Shown here in pieces: positions 55,610 through 64,000 of a DNA stretch of 64,000 bases; the first letter of the stretch is position 1, and each line of letters opens with the position of its first letter. The translations under genes were made by a program, and so were the position numbers. The stretch comes from an uncultured Kordia sp. (GTDB lineage: Bacteria > Bacteroidota > Bacteroidia > Flavobacteriales > Flavobacteriaceae). The notes below the pieces were generated by a model, which was not told the DNA's origin, ran no database searches, and worked only from the letters and a program-made list of their open reading frames with translations. The stretch is from contig NZ_CANLEA010000011.1 of the NCBI RefSeq assembly GCF_947489565.1, positions 168,921-232,920 of the forward strand, given 5' to 3'.

Positions 55610-56677
55610 ATGATAGCTAAAAAATCTATCAAGAATTTAATTCTAGCAGTGCTTTTTGCACTACCACTATTCGCAACAGCAAGTGGAAGTACAAAAGAGG
55701 GAGAAGAAAAAGAATTTAATGTAGTAGAAATGATCATGCATCATATTGCTGATTCGCACGAATGGCATTTATGGGGAGAAGGTGATGATTCAGTATCAAT
55801 TCCGCTACCAGTAATATTATATACAGACAATGGTCTCGTAACTTTCATGTCTAGTGCATTTCATCACGATGATTCAGGTAAAGAGATTGTGACAAGAAAC
55901 GGAATGAATTTCGTTAGAAATCACGGAAAAATTTACCAATTAAATGCCGGTGAAACTTCTGTGAAGTTAGATGACGAAAAGCACATCTTAAATGGTGTAA
56001 AGCCACTAGATTTCTCTATCACTAAAAACGTAGCGTCAATGTTTATATCAATTATCTTGATATTATTCATATTCATCAGAATCGCTAGATCATACAAAAA
56101 ATCAAAAGTTCCAACAGGATTTACAGGATTAATGGAGCCGCTAATTCTTTTCGTAAGAGATGACATAGCGAAGTCATTAATTAATGAGAAAAAGTACATG
56201 AAGTATGTACCGTACTTATTAACCTTGTTCTTCTTTATTTGGGTAAACAACTTATTAGGTTTAGTACCAACAGGAGCAAACCTTACAGGGAATATTGCTA
56301 CAACAATGGTATTGGCAGTATTAACGCTATTAATTGTAAACTTTAGCGGTAACGCACATTACTGGAAACACATCTTTTGGATGCCAGGTGTTCCAACGCC
56401 AATGAAGTTAATTTTAGCACCAATTGAATTTATTGGAATCTTTACAAAGCCGTTCGCATTAATGATTCGTTTATTTGCAAACATTACTGCAGGACACATT
56501 ATCATCTTAAGTTTAGTATCATTAATATTTATCTTCCAATGGGCAGGAACACCATCTATGCTATTGGCAATATTTATTATGATATTAGAATTCGTGGTAG
56601 CCTTTGTACAAGCATACATATTTACCTTCTTAACAGCATTATTCATTGGAATGGCTGTAGAAGAAGCACATCACTAG
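55610..56677 (+). CDS. atpB: ATP synthase F0 subunit a
   Basis: The 355-residue protein has the extended Bacteroidota form: a signal peptide (residues 1-24) and a periplasmic His-rich N-terminal domain (VVEMIMHHIADSHEWHLWG, with a second FHHDDSG). Five or more helices of the proton channel follow. The essential Arg is in ALMIRLFANITAGH. The subunit forms the stator half-channels against the c-ring. Confidence 0.95.
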   Translation: MIAKKSIKNLILAVLFALPLFATASGSTKEGEEKEFNVVEMIMHHIADSHEWHLWGEGDDSVSIPLPVILYTDNGLVTFMSSAFHHDDSGKEIVTRNGMNFVRNHGKIYQLNAGETSVKLDDEKHILNGVKPLDFSITKNVASMFISIILILFIFIRIARSYKKSKVPTGFTGLMEPLILFVRDDIAKSLINEKKYMKYVPYLLTLFFFIWVNNLLGLVPTGANLTGNIATTMVLAVLTLLIVNFSGNAHYWKHIFWMPGVPTPMKLILAPIEFIGIFTKPFALMIRLFANITAGHIIILSLVSLIFIFQWAGTPSMLLAIFIMILEFVVAFVQAYIFTFLTALFIGMAVEEAHH

Positions 56678-56711
56678 AAAGAATATAAGAAACAAAAACA
56701 TAAAGAATTAA

Positions 56712-56939
<228 letters not shown>

Positions 56940-56953
56940 TCTAACTGAAAAAC

Positions 56954-56990
56954 ATAACTCTTGTAGTACGGTTGGTACTACAAGAGTTAT
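56954..56990 (+). promoter_or_regulatory. Perfect 16-bp hairpin between atpE and atpF
   Basis: ATAACTCTTGTAGTAC (56954-56969) and its exact reverse complement (56975-56990) flank a 5-base loop. No T run follows, so it is not a typical terminator. A role in mRNA stability or partial attenuation, keeping c-subunit mRNA in excess over the rest, is likely. Confidence 0.75.
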
Positions 56991-57031
56991 TACCATTAAA
57001 ATTTAAAAAAAAAGATAAATAATAAAGTACT

Positions 57032-57526
57032 ATGGATTTAATTACACCTGCAATTGGATTGGTATTTTGGGTAGCACTTGCTTTCTTAGCGTTAGTTGTA
57101 ATTCTAAGAACTGCAGCATGGAAGCCAATCTTAGGAGCTGTAAAAGATAGAGAAGACTCTATCAAAAATGCTTTAGAAGCAGCAGAGAATGCAAAAAAGG
57201 AAATGCAAAACTTGCACGCTGATAACGAAAAGTTATTAAAAGAAGCACGTGCAGAAAGAGAAGCAATGCTTAAAGAAGCTCGTGAGATCAAAGAAAAAAT
57301 GATCGCCGATGCTAAAGGAGAAGCGCAAGAGCAAGCAAATAAAATGATTGCACAAGCACAAGAAAGTATCCGAAGCGAAAAACAATCTGCTTTAGCTGAA
57401 TTGAAAAATCAAGTAGCAAACATTTCTGTAGAAATTGCAGAAAAAGTAGTGCGTCAAGAATTAGCAGACAAAGACAAGCAATTATCATTAGTTGATAAAA
57501 TGCTTGGTGATGTTACATTAAACTAA
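57032..57526 (+). CDS. atpF: ATP synthase F0 subunit b
   Basis: The 164-residue protein has one N-terminal membrane helix (about 8-27), then a long charged amphipathic coil (AREIKEKMIADAKGEAQEQA region) that forms the peripheral stalk dimer. Position and length are standard. The sequence WKPILGAVKDREDSI after the helix is typical for the family. Confidence 0.95.
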   Translation: MDLITPAIGLVFWVALAFLALVVILRTAAWKPILGAVKDREDSIKNALEAAENAKKEMQNLHADNEKLLKEARAEREAMLKEAREIKEKMIADAKGEAQEQANKMIAQAQESIRSEKQSALAELKNQVANISVEIAEKVVRQELADKDKQLSLVDKMLGDVTLN

Positions 57527-57536
57527 TCAAAATACA

Positions 57537-58073
57537 ATGGCAGGATCTAGAGCAGCAATACGTTATGCAAAAGCTATCTTAGCATTAGCACAAGAGCAAA
57601 ATGCAGGAGAAGCTGTAGCGGAAGACATGGATGGCATCGTAAAAACTGTTGAAAACAGCAAAGATTTACGATTAATGCTAAATAGTCCTATTGTAAAGTC
57701 TGAAACTAAAAAAACAGTTTTACAAGAAATCTTTACAGGAATGCATTCAATCTCTGAAGGAGTAATAGATATGTTAGTGTCTAACAAACGAATTAACTTA
57801 TTAGACAACATAGCTGTTCAATATTGTCACTTATATGATCAATTGCAAGGAAAACAAGTTGCCGTAGTAACGACAGCAATTCCTTTAACAGATGATTTAA
57901 GAGACAAAGTACTAGCTAAGGTGAAAGATCTTACGAATAACGAAGTAACAATAGAAAACAAAATCGACGAAAGTATTATCGGTGGATTCATTTTACGTGT
58001 GGGCGATTTGCAATACAACGCAAGCATCGCAAACCAGTTGAATACATTAAAACGAACTTTCTCTCAAAATTAA
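57537..58073 (+). CDS. atpH: ATP synthase F1 subunit delta
   Basis: The 178-residue protein has the OSCP/delta helical N-domain (AIRYAKAILALAQEQ) and the C-terminal signature ENKIDESIIGGFILRVGD. It links the b stalk to the top of the alpha3beta3 head. It begins 10 bases after atpF. Confidence 0.95.
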   Translation: MAGSRAAIRYAKAILALAQEQNAGEAVAEDMDGIVKTVENSKDLRLMLNSPIVKSETKKTVLQEIFTGMHSISEGVIDMLVSNKRINLLDNIAVQYCHLYDQLQGKQVAVVTTAIPLTDDLRDKVLAKVKDLTNNEVTIENKIDESIIGGFILRVGDLQYNASIANQLNTLKRTFSQN

Positions 58074-58085
58074 ATACTAAATAAA

Positions 58086-59663
58086 ATGGCAGAAGTAAAA
58101 GCTGCTGAGGTATCAGCAATATTAAAAAAACAACTTTCAGGATTTGAAGCAACTGCTTCTCTTGACGAAGTTGGAACTGTACTACAAGTAGGTGATGGTA
58201 TCGCTCGTGTTTACGGATTAGCTAACGCTCAATATGGAGAATTAGTAGAATTCGAAACAGGAATGGAAGGTATCGTATTGAACCTTGAAGAAGACAATGT
58301 TGGTGTGGTATTATTAGGACCTTCTAAAGAAATTAAAGAAGGTGCTATTGTAAAACGTACACAACGTATTGCTTCTATTAAGGTAGGAGAAGAAATGGTA
58401 GGACGTGTAGTTGATACGTTAGGTAACCCAATTGATGGAAAAGGACCAATCGGAGGCGATTTATATGAAATGCCTTTAGAGCGTAAAGCACCTGGAGTAA
58501 TTTTCCGTCAACCAGTAAACGAGCCATTACAAACAGGAATTAAGTCTATTGACGCAATGATTCCAGTAGGTAGAGGACAACGTGAGTTGGTAATTGGTGA
58601 CCGTCAAACAGGTAAAACCACTGTATGTTTAGATACAATTTTGAACCAGAAAGAATTCTATGATGCTGGTGTACCTGTATTTTGTATCTATGTAGCTATT
58701 GGACAAAAAGCGTCAACAGTTGCAGCGATCGCAAAAACATTAGAAGAAAAAGGAGCTTTAGCTTATACAGTAATTGTAGCAGCTAACGCATCAGATCCTG
58801 CACCAATGCAGGTATATGCACCATTCGCTGGAGCAGCAATTGGAGAATATTTCCGTGATACAGGTCGTCCTGCATTAATCGTGTATGATGATTTATCAAA
58901 ACAAGCGGTTGCATACCGTGAGGTATCGTTATTATTACGTCGTCCACCAGGACGTGAGGCGTATCCTGGAGACGTTTTCTACCTTCACTCTCGTTTATTA
59001 GAGCGTGCGGCTAAAGTTATTGCTGATGATGATCTTGCAAAAGACATGAATGATTTACCAGAATCATTAAAGCCAATCGTAAAAGGTGGTGGATCGTTAA
59101 CAGCGTTACCAATCATTGAAACACAAGCAGGTGACGTATCAGCATATATTCCAACAAACGTAATTTCGATTACGGATGGACAGATTTTCTTAGAGTCTGA
59201 TTTATTCAACTCAGGTGTGCGTCCTGCAATTAACGTAGGTATCTCGGTATCGCGTGTAGGAGGTTCGGCTCAAATTAAATCAATGAAGAAAGTAGCAGGT
59301 ACATTAAAGCTTGACCAAGCACAGTTCCGTGAATTAGAAGCATTCGCGAAATTTGGTTCTGACTTAGATGCAGCTACATTAAACGTAATTGAAAAAGGAA
59401 AGCGTAACGTAGAAATCTTAAAGCAAGCACAAAACGATCCATACACAGTAGAAGATCAGGTTGCTATTATCTACGCAGGCTCTAAGAACTTATTAAAAGA
59501 CGTTCCTGTTAACAAAGTAAAAGAATTCGAAAGAGATTTCATCGAGTTCTTAAACGCGAAGCACAGAGGTGTTTTAGATACGTTAAAATCAGGAAAATTA
59601 ACAGACGAAGTTACAGATACGTTAACAACGGTTTGTAAAGAGATGTCTGCGAAATATAACTAA
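58086..59663 (+). CDS. atpA: ATP synthase F1 subunit alpha
   Basis: This is a 525-residue catalytic-head subunit. The P-loop is at residues 171-179 (GDRQTGKTT), the beta-barrel N-domain is normal, and the signature [14 protein letters not shown] is present. The length is normal. The beta and epsilon genes (atpD, atpC) are not in the window; in Bacteroidota they are usually elsewhere. Confidence 0.97.
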   Translation: MAEVKAAEVSAILKKQLSGFEATASLDEVGTVLQVGDGIARVYGLANAQYGELVEFETGMEGIVLNLEEDNVGVVLLGPSKEIKEGAIVKRTQRIASIKVGEEMVGRVVDTLGNPIDGKGPIGGDLYEMPLERKAPGVIFRQPVNEPLQTGIKSIDAMIPVGRGQRELVIGDRQTGKTTVCLDTILNQKEFYDAGVPVFCIYVAIGQKASTVAAIAKTLEEKGALAYTVIVAANASDPAPMQVYAPFAGAAIGEYFRDTGRPALIVYDDLSKQAVAYREVSLLLRRPPGREAYPGDVFYLHSRLLERAAKVIADDDLAKDMNDLPESLKPIVKGGGSLTALPIIETQAGDVSAYIPTNVISITDGQIFLESDLFNSGVRPAINVGISVSRVGGSAQIKSMKKVAGTLKLDQAQFRELEAFAKFGSDLDAATLNVIEKGKRNVEILKQAQNDPYTVEDQVAIIYAGSKNLLKDVPVNKVKEFERDFIEFLNAKHRGVLDTLKSGKLTDEVTDTLTTVCKEMSAKYN

Positions 59664-59687
59664 GATATAGTTAACAGTTAAAAGTTA

Positions 59688-59726
59688 GGAGTTTAGAGTT
59701 TATTTCAAACACAAATTCTAAACTCC
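59688..59726. repeat. Imperfect inverted repeat after atpA
   Basis: GGAGTTTAGAGTTT (59688-59701) and AAATTCTAAACTCC (59713-59726) pair at 13 of 14 positions. It precedes the inserted four-helix-bundle gene and may mark the joint of the insertion or act as a weak terminator or stabiliser. Confidence 0.55.
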
Positions 59727-59743
59727 GACTGACAATAATATAA

Positions 59744-60079
59744 ATGTCATTAGAGGACAGTCCGATACGAAAAAAGAGTTTTGAATTTGCTTGTAATATT
59801 GTTAAATATTGTGATCAATTAAAAGCAAAAAAAGACTACGAACTAGCCTCACAACTGCTCAGAAGCGGAACCAGTATTGGAGCAAATACTAGAGAAGCAC
59901 AAAGAGGAGTTAGTAAAAAAGATTTTAAACATAAATTTGGAATAGCTCTTAAAGAAGCTGACGAAACCAAATACTGGTTGGAAATATTAGAAGCTACAGG
60001 AAGAGAAGTACCAAAAGAAATGATGAATAAGTGCGAAGAGTTAATTAGAATTTTAGTAGCGATAGTAAAAAACTCATAA
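59744..60079 (+). CDS. Four-helix bundle protein (S23/IVP family) inserted in the atp operon
   Basis: The 111-residue, all-helical protein contains ELASQLLRSGTSIGANTREAQ and FGIALKEADETKYWLEIL, key signatures of the four-helix bundle family first seen as intervening-sequence proteins in 23S rRNA genes. Free-standing copies are scattered in Bacteroidota genomes. It is not a known ATP synthase part, yet lies between atpA and atpG with 80 and 30 base gaps. Such genes are thought to spread; this copy is probably co-transcribed with atp genes. Confidence 0.88.
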   Translation: MSLEDSPIRKKSFEFACNIVKYCDQLKAKKDYELASQLLRSGTSIGANTREAQRGVSKKDFKHKFGIALKEADETKYWLEILEATGREVPKEMMNKCEELIRILVAIVKNS

Positions 60080-60109
60080 CTCAGTACTTTACACTCATAA
60101 CTTGAAGAA

Positions 60110-60970
60110 ATGGCAAACTTAAAAGAAATACGTAATAGAATTAGTTCTGTAAAATCAACAATGCAGATTACGAGTGCTATGAAAATGGTATCGGCTGCAA
60201 AGTTGAAAAAAGCACAAGACGCTATCACAGCGATGCGTCCGTATGCAAACAAACTTACAGAATTACTACAAAGTTTAAGCGCAACCTTAGATGCAGATAG
60301 CGGAAGTAAATTTGCAGAACAACGCGAAGTAAACAAAGTATTATTAGTAGCTATTACATCTAATAGAGGATTGTGTGGAGCATTTAACTCTAACATTATC
60401 AAGCAATCAAACAACCTCATCAATACTGCATATGCTGGAAAGCAAGTAGATGTATTGACGATAGGTAAAAAAGGAAACGATATCTTATCTAAAACAAGCA
60501 CGATTATTGAAAATCGTAGTGATGTTTTTGATGAATTAACGTTTGATAATGTTGCAGAAATCGCTAATAAATTGATGGAATTATTTGAAGCAGGATCGTA
60601 TGATAAAATCGAGCTTGTATACAATAAATTCAAAAATGCTGCGACACAAATTGTAATGACGGAACAATTTTTACCAATTGTACCAGCTGAATCAGATGAA
60701 AATGTTCAACTAGATTACATTTTTGAGCCATCAAAAGAAGAAATCGTTGAAGGATTGATTCCGAAGTCATTAAAAACACAATTGTACAAAGCAATCAGAG
60801 ACTCTTTTGCAAGTGAGCACGGAGCGCGTATGACAGCAATGCACAAAGCAACTGACAATGCGGGAGAATTGAGAGACTCATTAACGTTGACATACAACAA
60901 AGCACGTCAGGCAGCTATTACAAACGAAATCTTAGAAATCGTTGGTGGAGCAGAAGCGTTGAATAACTAA
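60110..60970 (+). CDS. atpG: ATP synthase F1 subunit gamma
   Basis: The 286-residue central-stalk subunit has the N-terminal helix IRNRISSVKSTMQITSAMKMV (key part KSTMQITSAMKMVSAAK), SNRGLCGAFN and the C-terminal helix ending SLTYNKARQAAITNEILEI. It turns within the alpha3beta3 head and couples to the c-ring. It is the last gene of the operon. Confidence 0.96.
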   Translation: MANLKEIRNRISSVKSTMQITSAMKMVSAAKLKKAQDAITAMRPYANKLTELLQSLSATLDADSGSKFAEQREVNKVLLVAITSNRGLCGAFNSNIIKQSNNLINTAYAGKQVDVLTIGKKGNDILSKTSTIIENRSDVFDELTFDNVAEIANKLMELFEAGSYDKIELVYNKFKNAATQIVMTEQFLPIVPAESDENVQLDYIFEPSKEEIVEGLIPKSLKTQLYKAIRDSFASEHGARMTAMHKATDNAGELRDSLTLTYNKARQAAITNEILEIVGGAEALNN

Positions 60971-61027
60971 TATCCACATTCTTTTCTGCGTGTCACATAG
61001 AGCGTAGTCGAGATGATCATATCATAC

Positions 61028-61056
61028 AAAACCTCATGGAAACATGAGGTTTTTTG
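61028..61056 (+). terminator. Terminator of the atp operon
   Basis: Stem AAAACCTCATG / CATGAGGTTTT (61028-61038 and 61043-61053), loop GAAA, then T residues. Confidence 0.9.
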
Positions 61057-61070
61057 TTTTCATTATTGTG

Positions 61071-61183
61071 TGAAACGTCATTGCGAACGCAGTGAAGCAA
61101 TCTGCCAAAATCATACCTTAAACTAGTGTTTGAAACCAACAGATTGCCACAAATTTCTATGAAATTCTCGCAATGACGTTTCA
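61071..61183. repeat. 113-bp palindromic intergenic element (MITE/REP-like)
   Basis: It begins TGAAACGTCATTGCGA and ends with the exact reverse complement TCGCAATGACGTTTCA. A nested pair GCAATCTG / CAGATTGC lies inside. It could fold into a long cruciform or hairpin. Confidence 0.75.
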
Positions 61184-61204
61184 AATAGTTTCCCAACCGT
61201 CAGA

Positions 61205-61306
61205 TCGAGTGAAATTTTAGTATAAAATTTTATATCGAGAAGCACTATGAAAACCTATTACTTCAAAGCACTTCTCGATACAAATATGCTTTGCAAATTC
61301 ACTCGA
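61205..61306. repeat. Second palindromic intergenic element
   Basis: Outer arms TCGAGTGAAATT and AAATTCACTCGA pair imperfectly; inner arms TATCGAGAAG and CTTCTCGATA pair exactly. It is a different family from the element at 61071. Confidence 0.65.
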
Positions 61307-61464
61307 AGTGACGATCAGAAATAAAAGCAAATCAACAAAAACTAACATCTAACAGCAAAGCGGTCTAACATCTAATAGCGAAGCAATCTGAAAAAGTTAA
61401 AAAACTTTTTCTGTAACATTTTCAAAAAACTGCATCTAAAGGGAAAATCAAAAAAACAAACAGT

Positions 61465-62307
61465 ATGAAAACCTTTAGAAAAATCCTCATTATTCTAACC
61501 ATTTTAGTGAGTTACACAGCGCAATCACAAGAAACTGCATTTCAAGTAGAAGTTATAGGAAAAGGAAATCCTGTATTATTATTTCCAGGATTCAGTTGTA
61601 CAGGCGATGTTTGGAACGAAACGGTAAAAGAACTCTCCAAAACGCATGAATGTCATGTATTCACCTTTGCAGGATTCGGAAATGTTCCAGCAATTAAAGC
61701 ACCATGGTTGGAAACGATTAAAAACGATATCTCAACATATGTAGCTCGTAAAAAACTACAAAAACCAAGCATCATTGGGCATAGCATGGGCGGATCATTA
61801 GCGTTATGGCTAGCTTCAGACAATCCGAATACCTACAAACAACTAATTATCGTAGATGGATTGGCAAGTATTGGCGCATTAATGATTCCTGATTTCTCTC
61901 CTGAAAAAGTTTCGTATGACAATCCATTTGCAAAACAGCAATTAGAAATGGACGCCACAGCTTTCAACAAAATGGCAACACAAATGGCAGCAGGAATGAC
62001 ATTAACCAAAGAAAAACAACCAATCCTTGTTTCATGGATGGAACAAGCAGACAGAAAAACGTATGTAAATGGTTATATTGATTTAATGAAATTGGATTTG
62101 AGAGAAAGCATCAAAAATATTCAAATTCCAGTAACGATTATGGCTGCAATAAGCTTCTATCCAAAACCACAAGTAGAAAAACTATATACAGAACAATATC
62201 AAAAATTGACCAACAAAAATATCATATACGTTGAAAACTCAGCGCACTTTATTATGTTTGATCAAGCAGATTGGTTTCTGAAAGAAGTTAAAAAGTTAGT
62301 TCGTTAA
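61465..62307 (+). CDS. Secreted alpha/beta hydrolase
   Basis: The 280-residue protein has a signal peptide (residues 1-21, ending TAQSQ) and the hydrolase fold: LLFPGFSCTGDVWNE, then GHSMGG with nucleophile S107, and a C-terminal ENSAHFIMFDQ with the catalytic histidine. A periplasmic esterase or peptidase role is likely. It is preceded by the palindromic repeat region and seems to be a single-gene unit. Confidence 0.82.
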   Translation: MKTFRKILIILTILVSYTAQSQETAFQVEVIGKGNPVLLFPGFSCTGDVWNETVKELSKTHECHVFTFAGFGNVPAIKAPWLETIKNDISTYVARKKLQKPSIIGHSMGGSLALWLASDNPNTYKQLIIVDGLASIGALMIPDFSPEKVSYDNPFAKQQLEMDATAFNKMATQMAAGMTLTKEKQPILVSWMEQADRKTYVNGYIDLMKLDLRESIKNIQIPVTIMAAISFYPKPQVEKLYTEQYQKLTNKNIIYVENSAHFIMFDQADWFLKEVKKLVR

Positions 62308-62496
62308 TTAGTTGTGAGTTCTGAGTTAAAAAAGACAACAAATTAACGAATCCACAGAAAACAAAAAACATTCGTGAATTCGTGGTAAAAAATACTTTTT
62401 TAAGACCCAAGAAAAACAAATTAACGAATAAACAAAACAACAAAAACAATCTAAAAGCGCAGCGTTCTAAGAGCGCAGCGATCTAAAAACAAAAGA

Positions 62497-62985
62497 GTGT
62501 CACAACAATTCACACAGATTTACCAAGATCACTATGATAAAGTCCACAGACTCTGTCTCGGTTACGTAAATGGCGACGAGATGGTAGCTAAAGATCTAGC
62601 ACAAGATGTATTCATCAAAGTTTGGGAACATTTGGATCAATTCAAACAAAAATCGAGCATAGGAACGTGGATCTATCGAATCACAGTCAATACCTGCTTG
62701 CTATTCATCCGAAAAAACAAAAAAGGAAGCTACAGTTTACCTGATTCACAAGAAGACGAGACTAATGTCGCAGAAGAAGAGAAAGCGCATCAAAATCGTT
62801 TAAAACAAATGTATGCGTGTATTCAGCAACTCAAAGAAACCGAACGCATCATCATCTTATTGGTCTTAGAAGGTTTACCGCAAAAAGAAATTGCGGACAT
62901 CACAGGACATTCACACCAAAACATTCGTGTGATGGTGCACAGAATCAAAGAAAAACTTACAAAATGCGTCACCAATGGAATTTAA
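62497..62985 (+). CDS. ECF RNA polymerase sigma factor
   Basis: The 162-residue protein has sigma region 2 (DLAQDVFIKVWEHLDQF and GTWIYRITVNTC) and region 4 (EGLPQKEIADITGHSHQNIR). GTG 62497 is the only good start near; no ATG fits. Its stop overlaps by 11 bases a gene for a small membrane protein, the usual place of an anti-sigma factor. Confidence 0.9.
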   Translation: MSQQFTQIYQDHYDKVHRLCLGYVNGDEMVAKDLAQDVFIKVWEHLDQFKQKSSIGTWIYRITVNTCLLFIRKNKKGSYSLPDSQEDETNVAEEEKAHQNRLKQMYACIQQLKETERIIILLVLEGLPQKEIADITGHSHQNIRVMVHRIKEKLTKCVTNGI

Positions 62986-63529
62986 AGACATACAAAATAC
63001 TTGGCAACAACAATCAGCGCAATCTACATTGCCTCCTGATTTTAAACCTGCACAACAAAAACTGCAAAAACTACGCAAAGAACAGCGCATCACACAGTTG
63101 ATTTTAAGCGTCACAGGAATCGTACTTATCGGATTCTTCTTTTACATATCAGCCTACAAATACAACGGAACATTATTGGGAATGTCATTGCTCATTGGCG
63201 TCATCGTAGTACGTGTATGGATTGAAATTCAGAGTCGACAAAAATTGCGAAAAATCAATGTATTACTTTCGTTAGAAGACTTCAAAGCACAACTCATTTC
63301 ATACTATAAAAAGCGAAAAACACTAGCTTTTAGAACCATTCCGGCATTGCTGATCATCTACAATATTGGCGTGATCATTATGATGTACTATTTCTATCAA
63401 TACCTTTCGAGAGGATTTTTCTATTACGTTCTCATCTCGTATATCGTTTCGTTTATAGTATTATTTTACTTCATCCGCAAACAAGTATTAGAAGAACTGT
63501 TTATCTTAAAAACGCTACAGGAAGACTAA
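62975..63529 (+). CDS. Membrane protein paired with the ECF sigma factor (possible anti-sigma)
   Basis: The 184-residue protein has a cytosolic N-terminal part (1-45: FKDIQNTWQQQSAQSTL, charged) followed by four membrane helices (about 46-67, 71-90, 125-147 and 150-170) and a short C-tail. It lacks the HxxxCxxC zinc motif of classic anti-sigma factors. The overlap with the sigma gene strongly suggests they function together. Confidence 0.7.
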   Translation: MEFKDIQNTWQQQSAQSTLPPDFKPAQQKLQKLRKEQRITQLILSVTGIVLIGFFFYISAYKYNGTLLGMSLLIGVIVVRVWIEIQSRQKLRKINVLLSLEDFKAQLISYYKKRKTLAFRTIPALLIIYNIGVIIMMYYFYQYLSRGFFYYVLISYIVSFIVLFYFIRKQVLEELFILKTLQED

Positions 63530-64000
63530 AAGTGCAGTGAATCAATAGCAAAACACAGATGTTGAAATTTATTTAGTTAACTTGGAACTATTCTTGTTAG
63601 AAGGTTATATGATACCTGTTGAATTTAAAATTGAAAAGTATTTTTTTCACAACAAACAAATCAACAAATTGACAAAAAAGAGCAAGCCAAAAACATTCGT
63701 GAATTCGTGGTAAAAATTAAAAGTCAAGAGTAAGCACAAAAAGCTAAGAGTTAAAAGTGTTGGGTTATGAGTGAGAAAAACAAACAAACGAATCAACAAA
63801 TCAACAAAAAAGAGCAAGTCAAAAACATTCGTGAATTCGTGGTAAAAGTTAAAAGTCAAGAGTAAGCACAAAAAGCTAAGAGTTAAAAGTGTTGGGTTAT
63901 GAGTGAGAAAAAACAAATTGACAAATCAACAAATCAACAAAAAAGAGCAAGTCAAAAACATTCGTGAATTCGTGGTAAAAGTTAAAAGTCAAGAGTAAGC
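63530..64000. other. 471-base non-coding end of window
   Basis: After the last gene there is a short unique stretch (63530-63653) and then the tandem repeat array. No terminator or gene is seen. Confidence 0.6.
63654..64000. repeat. Tandem repeat with a unit of about 132 bp, open at the window end
   Basis: The motif GAATTCGTGG recurs at 63701, 63833 and 63966, spacings of 132 and 133 bases. The shared unit also holds AAAGTCAAGAGTAAGC, AAGCTAAGAGTTAAAAGTG and GGGTTATGAGTGAG. A fourth partial copy of ACATTCGTGAATTCGTGG is at 62368, outside the array. The reading frame on the minus strand through it is made of the repeat and is not credible as a gene. Confidence 0.85.

Larger units (their letters stand above)
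60971..61464. other. 494-base intergenic region rich in palindromic repeats
   Basis: It holds the terminator at 61028, two palindromic elements (61071-61183 and 61205-61306) and a tail of short sequence like GCAAAGCGGTCTA and GCGAAGCAATCTG. I see no coding sequence. The motifs CGTCATTGCGA and GAGCGTAGTCGAGATG are common dispersed intergenic repeats. Confidence 0.7.

Noticed and set aside
59836..60633. A 265-codon minus-strand frame across the four-helix gene and atpG
   Set aside because: It is antisense to two well-supported genes.
63647..63916. A minus-strand 89-codon frame with internal repeats
   Set aside because: Its repeats are the 132-bp DNA repeat read in one frame; no start signal or family.

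Overview
The window looks like chromosome from a marine-type flavobacterium (Bacteroidota, Flavobacteriaceae; Kordia-like, though the genus is only an inference). The evidence is AT-rich DNA, Bacteroidota -7 boxes (TAnnTTTG) in front of several genes, few Shine-Dalgarno sites, type IX secretion (T9SS) C-terminal sorting domains on two giant surface proteins, a SprE-like gliding/T9SS lipoprotein, and flavobacterial families such as DUF6341, DUF6427, DUF5687 and DUF6168. I found no tRNA, rRNA, transposase or CRISPR array.

Region 1 (1-25730, all + strand, mostly overlapping or nearly abutting genes) is a surface polysaccharide locus that begins before the window. It holds three polymerase/ligase-like membrane proteins, a Wzx-type flippase, four glycosyltransferases, two hexapeptide acyltransferases, a fused two-domain oxidoreductase, a heparinase II/III-type lyase, two formyltransferase-fold enzymes, a PIG-L deacetylase, and a C-D-E-F ordered set resembling the Pgl bacillosamine pathway. 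UDP-glucose dehydrogenase, UDP-glucuronate decarboxylase and a third lipid-linked initiating transferase follow. Together they suggest a polymer with uronic acid or xylose and N-acylated amino sugars. purD is coupled to the end by a 4-base overlap.

Region 2 (27-38 kb) holds two flavobacterial membrane proteins and then a paralogous pair of secreted SdrD/Cna-B-type repeat proteins (2058 and about 965 residues). The pair share similar promoter/leader sequence, similar terminators and nearly the same C-terminal third.

Region 3 (38-51 kb) is mixed: DUF4254 plus glycosyltransferase 9, a zinc-ribbon protein, a PaaE-like reductase, a PadR regulator with its membrane partner, a DUF5687 ABC exporter, lipoproteins, two hydrolase-type secreted enzymes, and a membrane-anchored LytTR regulator.

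Divergent from the LytTR gene, at 51.05-51.66 kb, are four tandem genes for 39-40 residue double-glycine peptides with acidic tails. They are too short for routine gene calling. A LytTR regulator beside double-glycine peptides recalls Gram-positive peptide pheromone systems and is the best candidate here for an undescribed system.

Region 4 (51.9-61 kb) carries sprE, a bactofilin, atpZ, a DUF6168 protein and the ATP synthase genes atpB-E-F-H-A-(four-helix-bundle gene)-G. A perfect 16-bp hairpin lies between atpE and atpF. Region 5 (61-64 kb) has palindromic intergenic repeats, an alpha/beta hydrolase, an ECF sigma factor with a likely membrane partner, and a tandem repeat of about 132 bp running off the window.
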